From Neovahlkampfia damariscottae (Eukaryota; Heterolobosea; Selenaionea; Neovahlkampfiida; Neovahlkampfiidae), in the NCBI GenBank assembly GCA_016618085.1, contig JABLTG010000025.1, positions 1-64,000 of the forward strand: a stretch of 64,000 bases of DNA, given 5' to 3'. The notes beneath the pieces are model-generated. The model did not search any database and was not told where the DNA came from. It saw only the letters and a list, made by a program, of their open reading frames with translations. Of the stretch, positions 9,548 through 18,506 are shown one piece after another (within the stretch, counting starts at the first letter, position 1; every line of letters starts with the position of its first letter). Made by a program: the position numbers and the translations under genes.

Positions 9548-10654
9548 ATGAATACAGAAATATTTGATAACTACATTGTTGTAAAAAAACCAACTTCAAT
9601 TGTTGATAAAGAAATGGATGTTTTGTCCATGGAACAAACAAAAAATGATTTTAGTGATTGTAAAATACTGCAAGAATTTAATAATTATTTGCAGATGTAT
9701 GATAAAGAATGTGATTTGATTATTAATATTTATCATTACAACGAAAATAATATACATTATGGTTTGTTTCTTCATATTTATCCAATTGATGTTGTTGAAA
9801 AGGTTTTGAATAATTTAAATAATCATTTAACTGTGTGCTGTGATTGTTTGCTTGATAGTGATGGAAATGAAATTAAAATTGATGATTATTGTGATGTTCT
9901 TAGTTTGACATCCGATGAAATATTTAAAGGTGGAAATTTATTCAATTCAGTTGCGGAACTGTTTAAAAATGGATTTAATAGAGTGAAAAGTTTAATTACA
10001 AATCCCATTAGAGTTGATGCACCACCTTATTATCGAACTTTTTTGGAAAACTTTGGTAATATATCAATTGAAAGCATTTTAATTTGTAAAACTCCAATTC
10101 AAGAAACATTTAATACAATTTTAAATGCTGTGAGTTTTGGTCAATGGGATAGAACCAAATCAAAATTAAACTATGACTCTATGTATCACTTATTTATGAT
10201 ATGTAAATTAGTTTCTGGTCAATATGTGAGGGTAGAAAAAAATGATGTCCTAAGCATCAATTTAGTTGAACCATCAAGTTATCAAAAAGCAAAATCAATT
10301 CATCTTACTAACTATCGGGAAGTTGTTCCTTTTAATCTTAATATGATGCACCAAAGAGCTTTGAATGCTGTCGGGAAAGAAAGATTGTATTTATATCGTG
10401 GGGATTCAACAAATTGTCAGTTATTTATTAACGATTTACTTGAAAATTCGGGATTAATGAACGACGAAATTAAAGGATTTGTAATGCAACGGGCTGGAGA
10501 CTTAATTAACTCATTGCCAACAATTACACAAAAATTCATTCAAGGAGTTACAGATGTGTCTGGTTTCTTTAATCACGTATTGTATGGTGCTGGTTTAATG
10601 GCTAAATATAAGGTTAAGAATAATAAATTTGGTGGAAGTTTGATGTATTTGTAA
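9548..10654 (+). CDS. NCQxF-motif protein of the virus-like element (possible NlpC/P60-like fold)
   Basis: This 368-residue intron-free protein has three visible parts. Residues 1-125 are mixed, with 'CCDCLLDSDG'. Then comes 'EIFKGGNLFNSVAELFKNGF', a GG step followed by an amphipathic helix. A C-terminal domain from about residue 145 carries 'LYRGDSTNCQLFINDLLENSG'-type sequence. The N-C-Q-x-F cysteine with a preceding charged strand and an upstream histidine recalls permuted NlpC/P60-like or LRAT-like cysteine enzymes found in several DNA viruses. The C-terminus is glycine-rich ('YKVKNNKFGGSLMYL'). The GG plus amphipathic-helix arrangement also recalls membrane-active minor capsid proteins. 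Both readings are inference. The promoter region between the two genes is only TATATATTAATTATAT. Confidence 0.5.
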   Translation: MNTEIFDNYIVVKKPTSIVDKEMDVLSMEQTKNDFSDCKILQEFNNYLQMYDKECDLIINIYHYNENNIHYGLFLHIYPIDVVEKVLNNLNNHLTVCCDCLLDSDGNEIKIDDYCDVLSLTSDEIFKGGNLFNSVAELFKNGFNRVKSLITNPIRVDAPPYYRTFLENFGNISIESILICKTPIQETFNTILNAVSFGQWDRTKSKLNYDSMYHLFMICKLVSGQYVRVEKNDVLSINLVEPSSYQKAKSIHLTNYREVVPFNLNMMHQRALNAVGKERLYLYRGDSTNCQLFINDLLENSGLMNDEIKGFVMQRAGDLINSLPTITQKFIQGVTDVSGFFNHVLYGAGLMAKYKVKNNKFGGSLMYL

Positions 10655-10679
10655 TTAATATTGTTTGTTTAAAATAATA

Positions 10680-10967
10680 TTAATTTGGTCCAATTTTATT
10701 GATTCTATTTATTTTATCTGGTGAGTAATAATCTTTTTCTGCAATCACATTGTGTTCTCCGATAATTTTGTCATTATTATCTCTTATCAATCTTTGATAT
10801 TTACCTAATCGTATATCAAATAACGACGGTGGTTCAAAATATAATTCTTTTAAATACTTTATTTCTTTTTTTAATTCAATAATTGTTTCTTCTTGCTCTT
10901 TAAAAATTCTATCTACATTAGGTTCTAAATATCCAGATTTTTCTTTAAAATATTTATTGTAATTCAT
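10680..10967 (-). CDS. Small coiled-coil protein of the virus-like element
   Basis: A 95-residue protein with a coiled-coil centre ('FKEQEETIIELKKEIKYLKE') and a C-terminal segment ('FDIRLGKYQRLIRDNND'). No known domain was recognised. Its stop lies 26 bases past that of the convergent NCQxF gene. The AT-rich promoter signature stands directly upstream, supporting expression as part of the element. With the next gene it looks like a pair of similar small helical proteins. Confidence 0.5.
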   Translation of the reverse strand: MNYNKYFKEKSGYLEPNVDRIFKEQEETIIELKKEIKYLKELYFEPPSLFDIRLGKYQRLIRDNNDKIIGEHNVIAEKDYYSPDKINRINKIGPN

Positions 10968-10970
10968 TGT

Positions 10971-11033
10971 ATATTATTACTATATATTTTAATTTTTAAG
11001 TATTCTATATATTTAAAAATTTAATTACCTAAT
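10971..11033 (-). promoter_or_regulatory. AT-rich element promoter signature (copy before the 95-residue gene)
   Basis: On the minus strand this reads AATACTTAAAAATTAAAA, then ATATATAGTAATAATATA, then the start codon. It is nearly identical over about 50 bases to the copy at 11319-11372. Confidence 0.6.
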
Positions 11034-11090
11034 ATTAATATTATGTATTCACAAAGTGACGAATATGGGAATTATTGTATTTATTCATTT

Positions 11091-11318
11091 TTACAATTTT
11101 TTTGCAACATTAATTATTTTCATATCTTCAACTAAATTGTTTAAATATCTATTTCTGACCTTCAAATATTCTGATTTTTTTATCTCTCTTTTTAAATTAT
11201 AATTTTCTTTTTTCAAATCAACATATTTTTTGTGAATTTCTTTGTATTTTGTCAGTAATTTTTCGTATGATTCTTTTTCTTTTTCATTATCATTACAAAT
11301 AAAATCAAATTCTTCCAT
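11091..11318 (-). CDS. Small coiled-coil protein of the virus-like element
   Basis: A 75-residue, strongly charged helical protein ('MEEFDFICNDNEKEKESYEK', then 'YVDLKKENYNLKREIKKSEY'). Its heptad pattern supports a coiled coil. There is no recognised domain. It is preceded by the near-identical promoter copy at 11319-11372. It could be a DNA-binding or structural accessory protein, but nothing in the sequence decides this. Confidence 0.5.
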   Translation of the reverse strand: MEEFDFICNDNEKEKESYEKLLTKYKEIHKKYVDLKKENYNLKREIKKSEYLKVRNRYLNNLVEDMKIINVAKKL

Positions 11319-11372
11319 TATAATATTACTATATATTTTAATTTTAAGTATTCTATATATTTAAAATTTAAT
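11319..11372 (-). promoter_or_regulatory. AT-rich element promoter signature (copy before the 75-residue gene)
   Basis: The minus strand gives AATACTTAAAATTAAAATA then TATAGTAATATTATA before the ATG. The block repeats that at 10971-11033 with only small differences, so the two are true repeats and not chance AT-richness. Confidence 0.6.
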
Positions 11373-11595
11373 TCAACATTTTTTGATGCTTCTTTGTTCT
11401 CAAATGAAGATATTTTCCCGAAGTTGTGTATTTACCCCCGCAAATTTCACAAACATGCTTTTCTCTTGCTTTCTCATTCAGTTTTTCTTTATTTACCTGT
11501 TTGTAATTTTTCATGTATTCTTGTATGTTTTCTGTTTTTTTTTTCGGAATTTCAATTGGTTCGCTTTTTGGTATGTCTTCAATGTTATTTTCCAT
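11368..11595 (-). CDS. Small C2H2-type zinc-finger protein of the virus-like element
   Basis: A 75-residue protein with a charged N-terminal helix ('KKKTENIQEYMKNYKQVNKE') and one C-terminal zinc finger, 'HVCEICGGKYTTSGKYLHLR' followed by T-K-K-H. The C-x2-C ... H-x4-H spacing matches finger proteins seen in virophages and large DNA viruses ('CEICGGKYT...H..TKKH'). It could bind nucleic acid and regulate element genes. The ATG is preceded by CTATATAGTAATAATATAAT read on the plus strand, a related but oppositely facing signature. Confidence 0.65.
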   Translation of the reverse strand: MENNIEDIPKSEPIEIPKKKTENIQEYMKNYKQVNKEKLNEKAREKHVCEICGGKYTTSGKYLHLRTKKHQKMLN

Positions 11596-11901
11596 TCTAT
11601 ATAGTAATAATATAATTTAAATATTTATTGGAATCTGTTTGCTTCAAGTTCGGAATTTTTGGTTCTAAAATTAGCTGTTGAATCATTTTTCTCCAATAAA
11701 AAATTGTTATTCTGAGAATTGCAAACGCAGCGAACATTTCAATGACAGACCATAACAGCGAATCGCAAATTAATGTTGTCTTGACACCCATTGTCAATTC
11801 ATATTGGATGCTTATTGTTCGGGCTATTTCACTGGCATATCTGATCTGCTCAAATTTTGAAACATCAACAAAAATCATGATAGCTCAAGAGATCCTTTAT
11901 T
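11596..11901. other. Unassigned stretch at the element/host border
   Basis: Short frames overlap on both strands. The minus one has a hydrophobic segment ('LLWSVIEMFAAFAILRITIF') and the plus one 'LTPIVNSYWMLIVRAISLAY'. Neither is recognisable and only one can be real. The right border of the virus-like element probably lies here, because the AT-rich signature stops and an ATTGG box appears at about 11633. Confidence 0.25.
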
Positions 11902-12495
11902 TTGATCTTGTTCATAAAGTTGGTGGTAAAAAAGAAAAATAAGTTCCCAATTCTTCTAAATATTGTTAACTTGTTACCACCAATAGCTTTCTTGCCCAAT
12001 TTTAAAAATATACTTTTTCAAGGAAACCAACAAGACTTACAGTATCATGTTCAACCAGACTCAGAGCTAAATAAATTGGATTTTTTGAACAAAAAAAGCT
12101 CGACAAAATTCAAAAAAGAAAATTATAAAGATGTTGATATTTCTTCATGTTATGTAGTTGGCAACAAAATCGAAAATGTTATTTTGGGAACCTATAGTCG
12201 TTTTTCAGAAAAAACAATAATAGAAGAATGTGAACGTCTTACAAAGGAAGAAGGATACGAATATAATTTACTCTGCAAAAACTGCTTTAGTAGAATTGAA
12301 TCAGCAATTGGTGTTGTTATACCAGTGCACTTTTTTCAAAATTTTACTATTATACTCTCATTAATTTTCTGTTGTTTATTCTCAGACACATTATTAGCTT
12401 TTTTCTTTTGCTGTATGATGATTTTATTTAGAAAACAACCGTTTTTATTACCAAACGTTGCTGGTTATTATAGTGATTTAAATAAAAATTTGTAA
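11902..12495 (+). CDS. Uncharacterised membrane protein, weakly LRAT/NlpC-like
   Basis: The frame of 197 residues ends in two hydrophobic segments ('FTIILSLIFCCLFSDTLLAF' and 'FFFCCMMILFRKQPFLL'). Before them is 'ERLTKEEGYEYNLLCKNCFS', which resembles the tyrosine-x-L-L-x-x-NC strand of LRAT-like enzymes, where the Cys is catalytic and the protein is anchored by a C-terminal helix. The N-terminal start is doubtful: the first 25 codons may be intron-derived, and the gene may begin further upstream through a splice. Family assignment is tentative. Confidence 0.3.
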   Translation: MILFIKLVVKKKNKFPILLNIVNLLPPIAFLPNFKNILFQGNQQDLQYHVQPDSELNKLDFLNKKSSTKFKKENYKDVDISSCYVVGNKIENVILGTYSRFSEKTIIEECERLTKEEGYEYNLLCKNCFSRIESAIGVVIPVHFFQNFTIILSLIFCCLFSDTLLAFFFCCMMILFRKQPFLLPNVAGYYSDLNKNL

Positions 12496-12639
12496 TTTTT
12501 GTAATTTAATACTTTTTGAATTACAATACTGAACGAGTGACAAAAACTTTATTCAAGAAACTAACAACTAATTTCAATAAAAATTTAATTGGTCGTTTTG
12601 TAGCAATCGTCCCATCAGTAGTTGTTGGTGACATTCAGT

Positions 12640-12891
12640 TACCAGTTTTTATTGTCCGGTCATCTGGTAGGTTGGTCATCCCTTAAAATCCTTTCCTGTA
12701 AAATTGACCATTTTTCAAAAGTTTCAGATTTTCCTAAAACCACCTTACCATTTTACCACGAATTTTATTTTACCAGTTTTTATTTTCCGGTTATGTGGTC
12801 GGGTGGTCGGGCCTCTAAATCCTTCCCTGTAAAATTGAACCATTTTTCAAAATTTTATAAAATTCCAAAAACCACCTTACCATTTTACCAC
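12640..12891. repeat. Two-copy diverged tandem repeat of about 125 bases
   Basis: Unit 1 (12640-12770) and unit 2 (12771-12891) both begin TACCAGTTTTTATTNTCCGG, carry CCCTGTAAAATTGA(A)CCATTTTTC-type sequence in the middle and end ACCACCTTACCATTTTACCAC. They differ by substitutions and a small length change. A reversed piece, ATGGTAAAATGGTAATT, follows at about 12925-12941 and could pair with the unit ends. No gene is seen here. This stretch, together with 12892-13068, fills the gap between the membrane-protein frame and the AlkB pseudogene. Confidence 0.7.
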
Positions 12892-13068
12892 TTCCTTATC
12901 TTATTCCTTTTTGTTATAAATTAAATGGTAAAATGGTAATTGTAAATTAAAGTAATAAATTAAATGTTTCAATTAGATTGGAGTTATTAAATTGCTCAAG
13001 GCGAAGCTGGAAGAGAAACCGTTAGGTTTTGAATTTCCGTCTTTTCGTAAATAAAATTTATTTTATTA

Positions 13069-13521
13069 CTACGAGTCCTGCCACACACTATTAAGCTCAA
13101 GATTTGATAATTTATGCATCAATTCATGACCAACTAATCATTTTAAAAAAAAATTTTGAAAAACCTGCAAATCCAACAGCTCCTAGAATACAAGAATTTG
13201 ATAACATCAATCCAAATAATTCAATCCAACTTGGATCTTTGAAATAGATCCAACAAAAGTGTCCAAGAAAATAAACTAGGTGAATAATAAAGTAAAAAAT
13301 CAAAAGGTTCTTGAATTTGGGTTTTTTCGAAGTTCTTTTGAATCTTTTTCTGATGGATTCCATTTGTTGTTCCCGAATAAATAATCTGTTATTGGTAAAC
13401 CACAAAAAGTGTAAAAAAAAGATAATGAAGTCCAAAATCCACCAAGATAGAGGCCAATTAGACCTAGAATCATTTCAGAAAATATACCAAAAGCAAAAGG
13501 AACGATGCTTAGTTCTGTCAT
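13069..13521 (-). pseudogene. Truncated alkane 1-monooxygenase-like (AlkB-type) gene
   Basis: Membrane helices ('LSIVPFAFGIFSEMILGLIG') lead to 'GLPITDYLFGNNKWNP', the P-x2-D-x3-G-x-x-x-NP segment before the core of AlkB-type hydroxylases. Further on comes 'GFA' joined by a 31-base intron (13134-13164) to 'VGHELMHKL', the first HExxH-type histidine box that holds the di-iron centre. One base is missing near 13325-13331, after 'KELRKNP', which shifts the frame. The remaining 200 or so residues with the other histidine boxes are absent, and the sequence runs into unrelated DNA next to the tandem repeat. It is therefore a host pseudogene, probably of an integral-membrane fatty-chain or alkane hydroxylase. 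Confidence 0.6.
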
Positions 13522-13779
13522 TGTGGCAAACAATCAGAAAAGCAATGTGACCAATCAAAATCATTTTCTATTTTTGAGTTTGAGGGTATTCCAGAAAATG
13601 CAGAAAACTCAATACTATTGACAATTGTGTCATATTCAATCAGCTTTGCCTCAAAGTGGTGATGTTTCTTAGGTGACCAATGAAAATGTTGCAACAGCTT
13701 GACTTTTGATTGGTCAAATAAACGATAAATACAAGTGAATGGACAATAAATAATTTTCATAGAAAAAAACAAAGTACAC

Positions 13780-15040
13780 ATGAAGTCTTCACTACTCAGC
13801 CTCAGAAACTTTTCAAAGACATTCACTCAAAGTGCACAAATATTTCCAAACGTTTCCATTCCAGAAGCCATCAAGACTTTATCACCTTTACCAACAGTAC
13901 CTCTAAGTCTGAAAGATTTGCTGACTTTTGGTACGAATCCAACTCACAACACTCTGTATTCCGCATCTCAGTATTTAGAAAGAGAAATGCCAATCAGAAT
14001 TGCAAGACAGATTTGCTTGATTGATAAATTACCGTAAGACATGTTTTTTCTCCTAAATTCTCCGATAAGTTATGGTTTGTGTTTAATGCCTTCTGTACAA
14101 AAAATAAGACAATGGTATGTGGATAGCTTTGCTGAACTTTATGGATTTCAACTCAAATCAAAAGATGACAGTTTGAAATTTACAACTGCTGCCAAAAAAG
14201 TATTACAAAGACATCAAAATACCATGCAAATGATGGGTAAAGGTGTATATGAATTGAAACAACAACTTAAGCATTCAGTATTTGCAGGAATTGATGATTT
14301 ATCTGATTTCGTTGAACTTCATGAATCTCTGAGTAAGTTTTTTTTTATTTAAAAATTAGATGAATTTTATCTTCGTAGAATTGGATTAACAGTGCTATTA
14401 GAACAACATGTTTCACTTACAAATCAAGTAGTTCAGGAAGATAAGGAGTTTGTTGGTATAATTTGTCGTGAAACAAATGCTAATGCAATTATTCAAGACG
14501 CAATTGCTACTTCATCATTTTTATGTGATAGAGTTCATGGTGTTGCTCCAGAAGTTACAATTCATGGAAAAACTCAAAACACTTTTCCTTATGTTCCGAG
14601 TCATTTGTATTACATGTTACTTGAGTTATTGAAAAATTCAATGAGAGCAACGGTTGAATTTCATGGTGCTGATAATCCATTACCAAAGATAAAAGTTGTT
14701 ATCGCAGATAGTTCCGAAAATGAAGGTAAGAAAAAGAAAAATATTTTAATTTTTACAAGATGTTTGTATAAAAGTTGTTGACGAAGGTGGAGGTATTCCT
14801 CGTTCATCTATGAAAAAAATTTGGTCATATATGTATAGTACTGCTAATTTTGACTACGACAAGATTGATGAAATTGAAGATTCACCAGTTCTAGCTGGTA
14901 TGGGTTATGGATTACCTGTTTCAAAATGTTATGCACAATATTTTGGAGGTGATTTACAATTGATGTCCATGGAAGGTTATGGTACTGATGCTTATTTATA
15001 TTTGAATCGTCTTGGTGAAAACGAAGAACCTTTGGATTAA
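13780..15040 (+). CDS. Pyruvate dehydrogenase kinase (PDK/BCKDK family), mitochondrial
   Basis: This kinase phosphorylates and inactivates the E1 subunit of pyruvate (or branched-chain) dehydrogenase in the mitochondrial matrix. Four exons are split by introns 14034-14069, 14333-14359 (27 bases) and 14726-14759. The start 'MKSSLLSLRNFSKTFTQSAQ' looks like a mitochondrial presequence. The regulatory four-helix domain contains 'EREMPIRIARQICLIDKLP' and 'RHQNTMQMMGKGVYELKQQ'. The GHKL ATPase domain has the N-box 'YMLLELLKNSMRATVE', the G1 box 'VVDEGGGIPRSS' and the G2 box 'AGMGYGLPVSKCYAQYFGG'. Two ATTGGT/ACCAAT boxes lie upstream at about 13672 and 13708. Its presence implies an aerobic-type mitochondrion. 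PDK and BCKDK cannot be told apart safely by eye. Confidence 0.9.
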
Positions 15041-15195
15041 TTTTTAAAGGAGAAAAAAAAAAATAAAAATTTGTAAAATTCTAATTTATTGTCATAACTT
15101 TGTAAAAAAAAAATTCCTCTAAACGAAAAACTTTCATGCCAGATGATTGGTCATTTTTTTTCAGTTTTTTACTGTGCTCAAAAAAGCACAAAGTT

Positions 15196-18100
15196 ATGAC
15201 AAAAGAGAAGAGTTCAAAAAAAAGGAAAACCTTGGATGAAGAGGATATTCAAGAATCTAAAAAACAAAAAACAAATGGAACTCATGAAAACGGAAACTCA
15301 CAAAATGGACACTCAGAAATTTTAAATGGAAAAACCGTTGAAAAATTAGGACTTCCAAAATATCAAGATGGATCAATTGTAAAAATGACAGTGCATAATT
15401 TCATGACCTACGATGACTGTTGCTTTGAACCAGGTCCTGGTTTGAATCTCGTTCTCGGTCCAAATGGAACAGGCAAATCTTCTATTGTGTCTGCAATTTG
15501 TAAGTTTAAAATTAAAACTAAATAATTATAGGTGTTGGACTTGCTGGAAACCCAAAAGTATTCTTTTTCTTTTTAAATTTATTCAAAACAGTTACTTGGT
15601 CGCGCATCAAAAGTAAAAGATTATATAAAACATGGAAAAGATTCTGCTTTTGTTGAAGTTGAACTTTATCAAGAAAAAAAAAAAAACGCTGTACTTAGAA
15701 GAAGTTGGAAAAAAAATTCGGCAGGAACTGAATGGAAACTTAATGGAAAAACTGTAAAACAAGAATTTGTAGAAAATTTCATAAAAAAACAAAATATCAA
15801 ACTTGATAACTTGACACAGTTTTTACCTCAAGATAAGGTCTGTGAGTTTGCTGGTCTTGGTCCTGTAGATTTACTTGAAGCAACAGAAGGAGCTGTTTTA
15901 CCACCAGAAATTGTAGCTCACCATAAAGATTTAACAAACTTAAAAAATGAATTAAACGTAAAGGAACAGTTCATTCAAGACTGTGAAAATCATTTAACAA
16001 CCTTAAAAAAAAAGAATGAAATGCTTGAAAGAGATGTTGAAAGATTTAAACAAAGAGAGAATCATTTATTAAGAGTAGAACAACTTGAATTAAAAGTACC
16101 TTATGTTCAATTCACAGATAAACAAAAAGAAGCTAAAGAAATTAAAACTGAAAAAGAAAATGCTGAAGTTAAATTAGAAACTTATAGAAGTCAATTAAAA
16201 CCACTTTTAGATCAAATACAAGCAAAGAAATCAGAAGTTTCTGCTTTAGAACAAAAAAGAACCAATGCAAAAAAAGAAACTAAAAACTCAAATAACTTTG
16301 ATTCGCTTGTATCAAAATTAGAAAATTTAGATCAAAAAATAGATGCTGAAAAACAAAATCTTGCTGCTATACATGATCGACAAAAACAAAAGGAATATAG
16401 AAAAAGACAACTTAAAGATAAAATTAGTCATACAAAGTCTGAATTTGATGAATTACCTGAAAAAGCGGAAATTGATTCAAAAGTTATTTCAATAAATAGA
16501 GAAATGACGGACATTGATAAACAAATACATGAATCAGGAAATCAAATTTATGAAGTTAATCAAAAAATGGAAACAGTTGATCAAGAGAAAAAAACAATTC
16601 AAGGGAAAATCAAAACTTTGGATAATATAAAATATCAAAGATTAGAAGATTTGAAAGATTTTAATTATGCTGCTTATGAATCTTATAGATTTTATGAAAA
16701 GAAAAAAGAAGAATTCAGAGGAAAAGTTTTATTAGTTCCTTTGGAAATATCAATTCCAAATAGAATGCATGCAAAATATTTAGAATTACAATGTCCAAAT
16801 AATTTACTTTCAGCTTTTATTTGCACTGATAAAAATGATAGAGAAATTTTAATCAAAGAAATAACAGACAGAAGAAAACTTAATATCACAGTTATTGTCG
16901 TAGAAGATGAATCTTTTAAGCCAAAACGTCCTTGTAGTTTAAAAGATTTAGAAAAATATGGAATAACTCATTTCCTTGATGAAACTTTTGAAGCACCTGA
17001 TATCGTTAAAAATGTGATGGATGATCTTGCTTATATTTCAGGTGCAGCTGTTGGTTCAGATCAAACTATTTCATGTGTTAAAAATTTATTGGAAGAAACA
17101 AATATTAGTACTGTCTTTACACCACAATCTCAATATGTTTCAATTAGATCAAAATATGGTAATAAAGAAAGATCAACAAGAGTTTCAAGAGTGAATGAAT
17201 CAAGAATTTTAACTGGAGTTGATTTAAAACAAAAAGAAGAGCTTAAACAACAATTACATAGAGTATCAGAAAAATGGAAAAATTTACAAAATACAAGAGA
17301 AGAAATGCAAAAACATGAACAAAAATTAGTTACTAAACGTGAGAATCTATCAGGAGAACAAAGAGTTTTAAGAAGACAATTAAGGTCAATTGAAGAATCA
17401 AAAAAGAAAATTGAGATTTATGAAGAACAATTAAATGATTTAGATGAAGATGAAGATGTTGAAACAAAACAAAAACATATTTTTAAAGCTATTCGTCAAT
17501 TTAACACAAAAAGAGTTGAACTTGTAAAAAAATTTTCAGAGTCAATGAAAAAATATCATCAAGCAGTCTTAAAAGAATCAACATTTCCATTTGAAACAGC
17601 AAAATTAAATGAAGAACTCAAAAATTTAATGGATAATTCAAAAGAAACTGAAGAAATGCATCAACAATTAAAAAAAGTTGTTGATGATCTTCAAACTCTT
17701 TTGGATGAAAAAAAAACACAATTAGCTAATGTTAAAAAGAATACAATTGCAGCAAAAGAAAGATACATGGAGAAATATGAAAAAACTGAAGAGGAAGTAA
17801 ATATGTTGCTGTTAAGTCTTCCTGAAGATTTAAAAAAATTACAACAAGATATTGATGTTGAAAGAAGTTCAGCAGAAGCAATTTATCATGATCCAACAGT
17901 TATACAACAATATGAAGCACGTAAAATAGAAATTGCTCAAAAAGAAACACAATTACAAGGTCATCATAATAAATTATCAGAAATGTCAAAAAAAATAGAT
18001 CTTGTAAAAGAGTTATGGTTACCTGAACTTCAAAAATGTGTTTTAAAAATAAATGAAACATTCACTCAGTATTGTAAAAATATTGGAATTGTTGGTGAAG

Positions 18101-18501
18101 TTCATTTAATTCCAAATGATGATTTTGCAAAATATGAAATTCAAATTAAAGTAAAATTCAGAGATTCGGAATCATTATCAACACTTTCAACATTTAGACA
18201 ATCTGGTGGAGAAAGAAGTGTAACAACAATTTTATATCTTTTAGCATTACAAGGATTGAATAAATGCCCATTGAGAGTTGTCGATGAAATTAATCAAGGA
18301 ATGGATCCTGTTAATGAAAGAAAAATCTTTTTACAAATGTTGGAAAGTTCAAGAGGAGAAAATGTACCACAAGCATTTTTAATCACACCAAAATTATTAC
18401 CAGATTTAGTACCTGAAAATACTGATAATATTACTGTACTTTTTATCTTTAATGGACCTTATAACATCACACAAGAAAAACTTTTGAAAGATTTGAAATA
18501 A
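15196..18501 (+). CDS. SMC5: SMC5, structural maintenance of chromosomes protein 5
   Basis: SMC5 pairs with SMC6 in a DNA-repair complex. The start at 15196 is chosen because the CCAAT-type box (ATTGGTC at about 15145) lies inside a longer upstream frame. A basic nuclear-type tail precedes the head: 'GLNLVLGPNGTGKSSIV' (Walker A). Introns at 15500-15531 and 15558-15591 interrupt the N-terminal head. Then come 'GNPKLLGRASKVKDYIKHG', 'TQFLPQDKVCEFAGL', a long coiled coil, a hinge region around 16700-17170, a second coiled coil and the C-terminal head with the signature 'RQSGGERSVTTILYLLALQG' and Walker B 'LRVVDEINQGMDPVNER'. Total length is about 1,060 residues, normal for the family. The stop lies 5 bases from that of the convergent phosphatase gene. 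Confidence 0.95.
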
Positions 18502-18506
18502 ATGAT

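Larger units (their letters stand above)
1..11640. mobile_element. Virus-like element (Polinton/virophage-like class), broken, left end outside window
   Basis: The block holds an rve integrase, an SF3 (D5-type) helicase, a GIY-YIG remnant, a coiled-coil structural-looking protein, a protein with an NCQxF motif, two short coiled-coil proteins and a zinc-finger protein. Integrase plus D5-type helicase is the usual replication and integration set of Polinton-like and virophage-like elements. Genes here share an upstream AT-rich signature and lack host CCAAT boxes and introns. Capsid, packaging ATPase and polymerase genes are not seen, so they are lost or lie left of the window. The copy is broken, with a handful of breaks plus a DNA transposon inserted at about 3.42-7.50 kb. 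Several frames of 300-550 codons are still open, so it looks fairly young. The right border near 11.6 kb is a guess; no terminal repeat was identified there. Confidence 0.6.

Noticed and set aside
11383-11615. Two plus-strand frames opposite the zinc-finger gene
   Set aside because: The minus-strand frame has a real zinc finger; the plus frames are F/C-rich shadows.
12622-12924. 100-codon open frame across the tandem repeat
   Set aside because: It only reads the repeat twice; the two copies encode similar low-quality peptides and no promoter box or start context supports it.
13518-13826. Open frame opposite the PDK promoter and start
   Set aside because: It overlaps the clear PDK start and upstream boxes and has no recognisable protein features.
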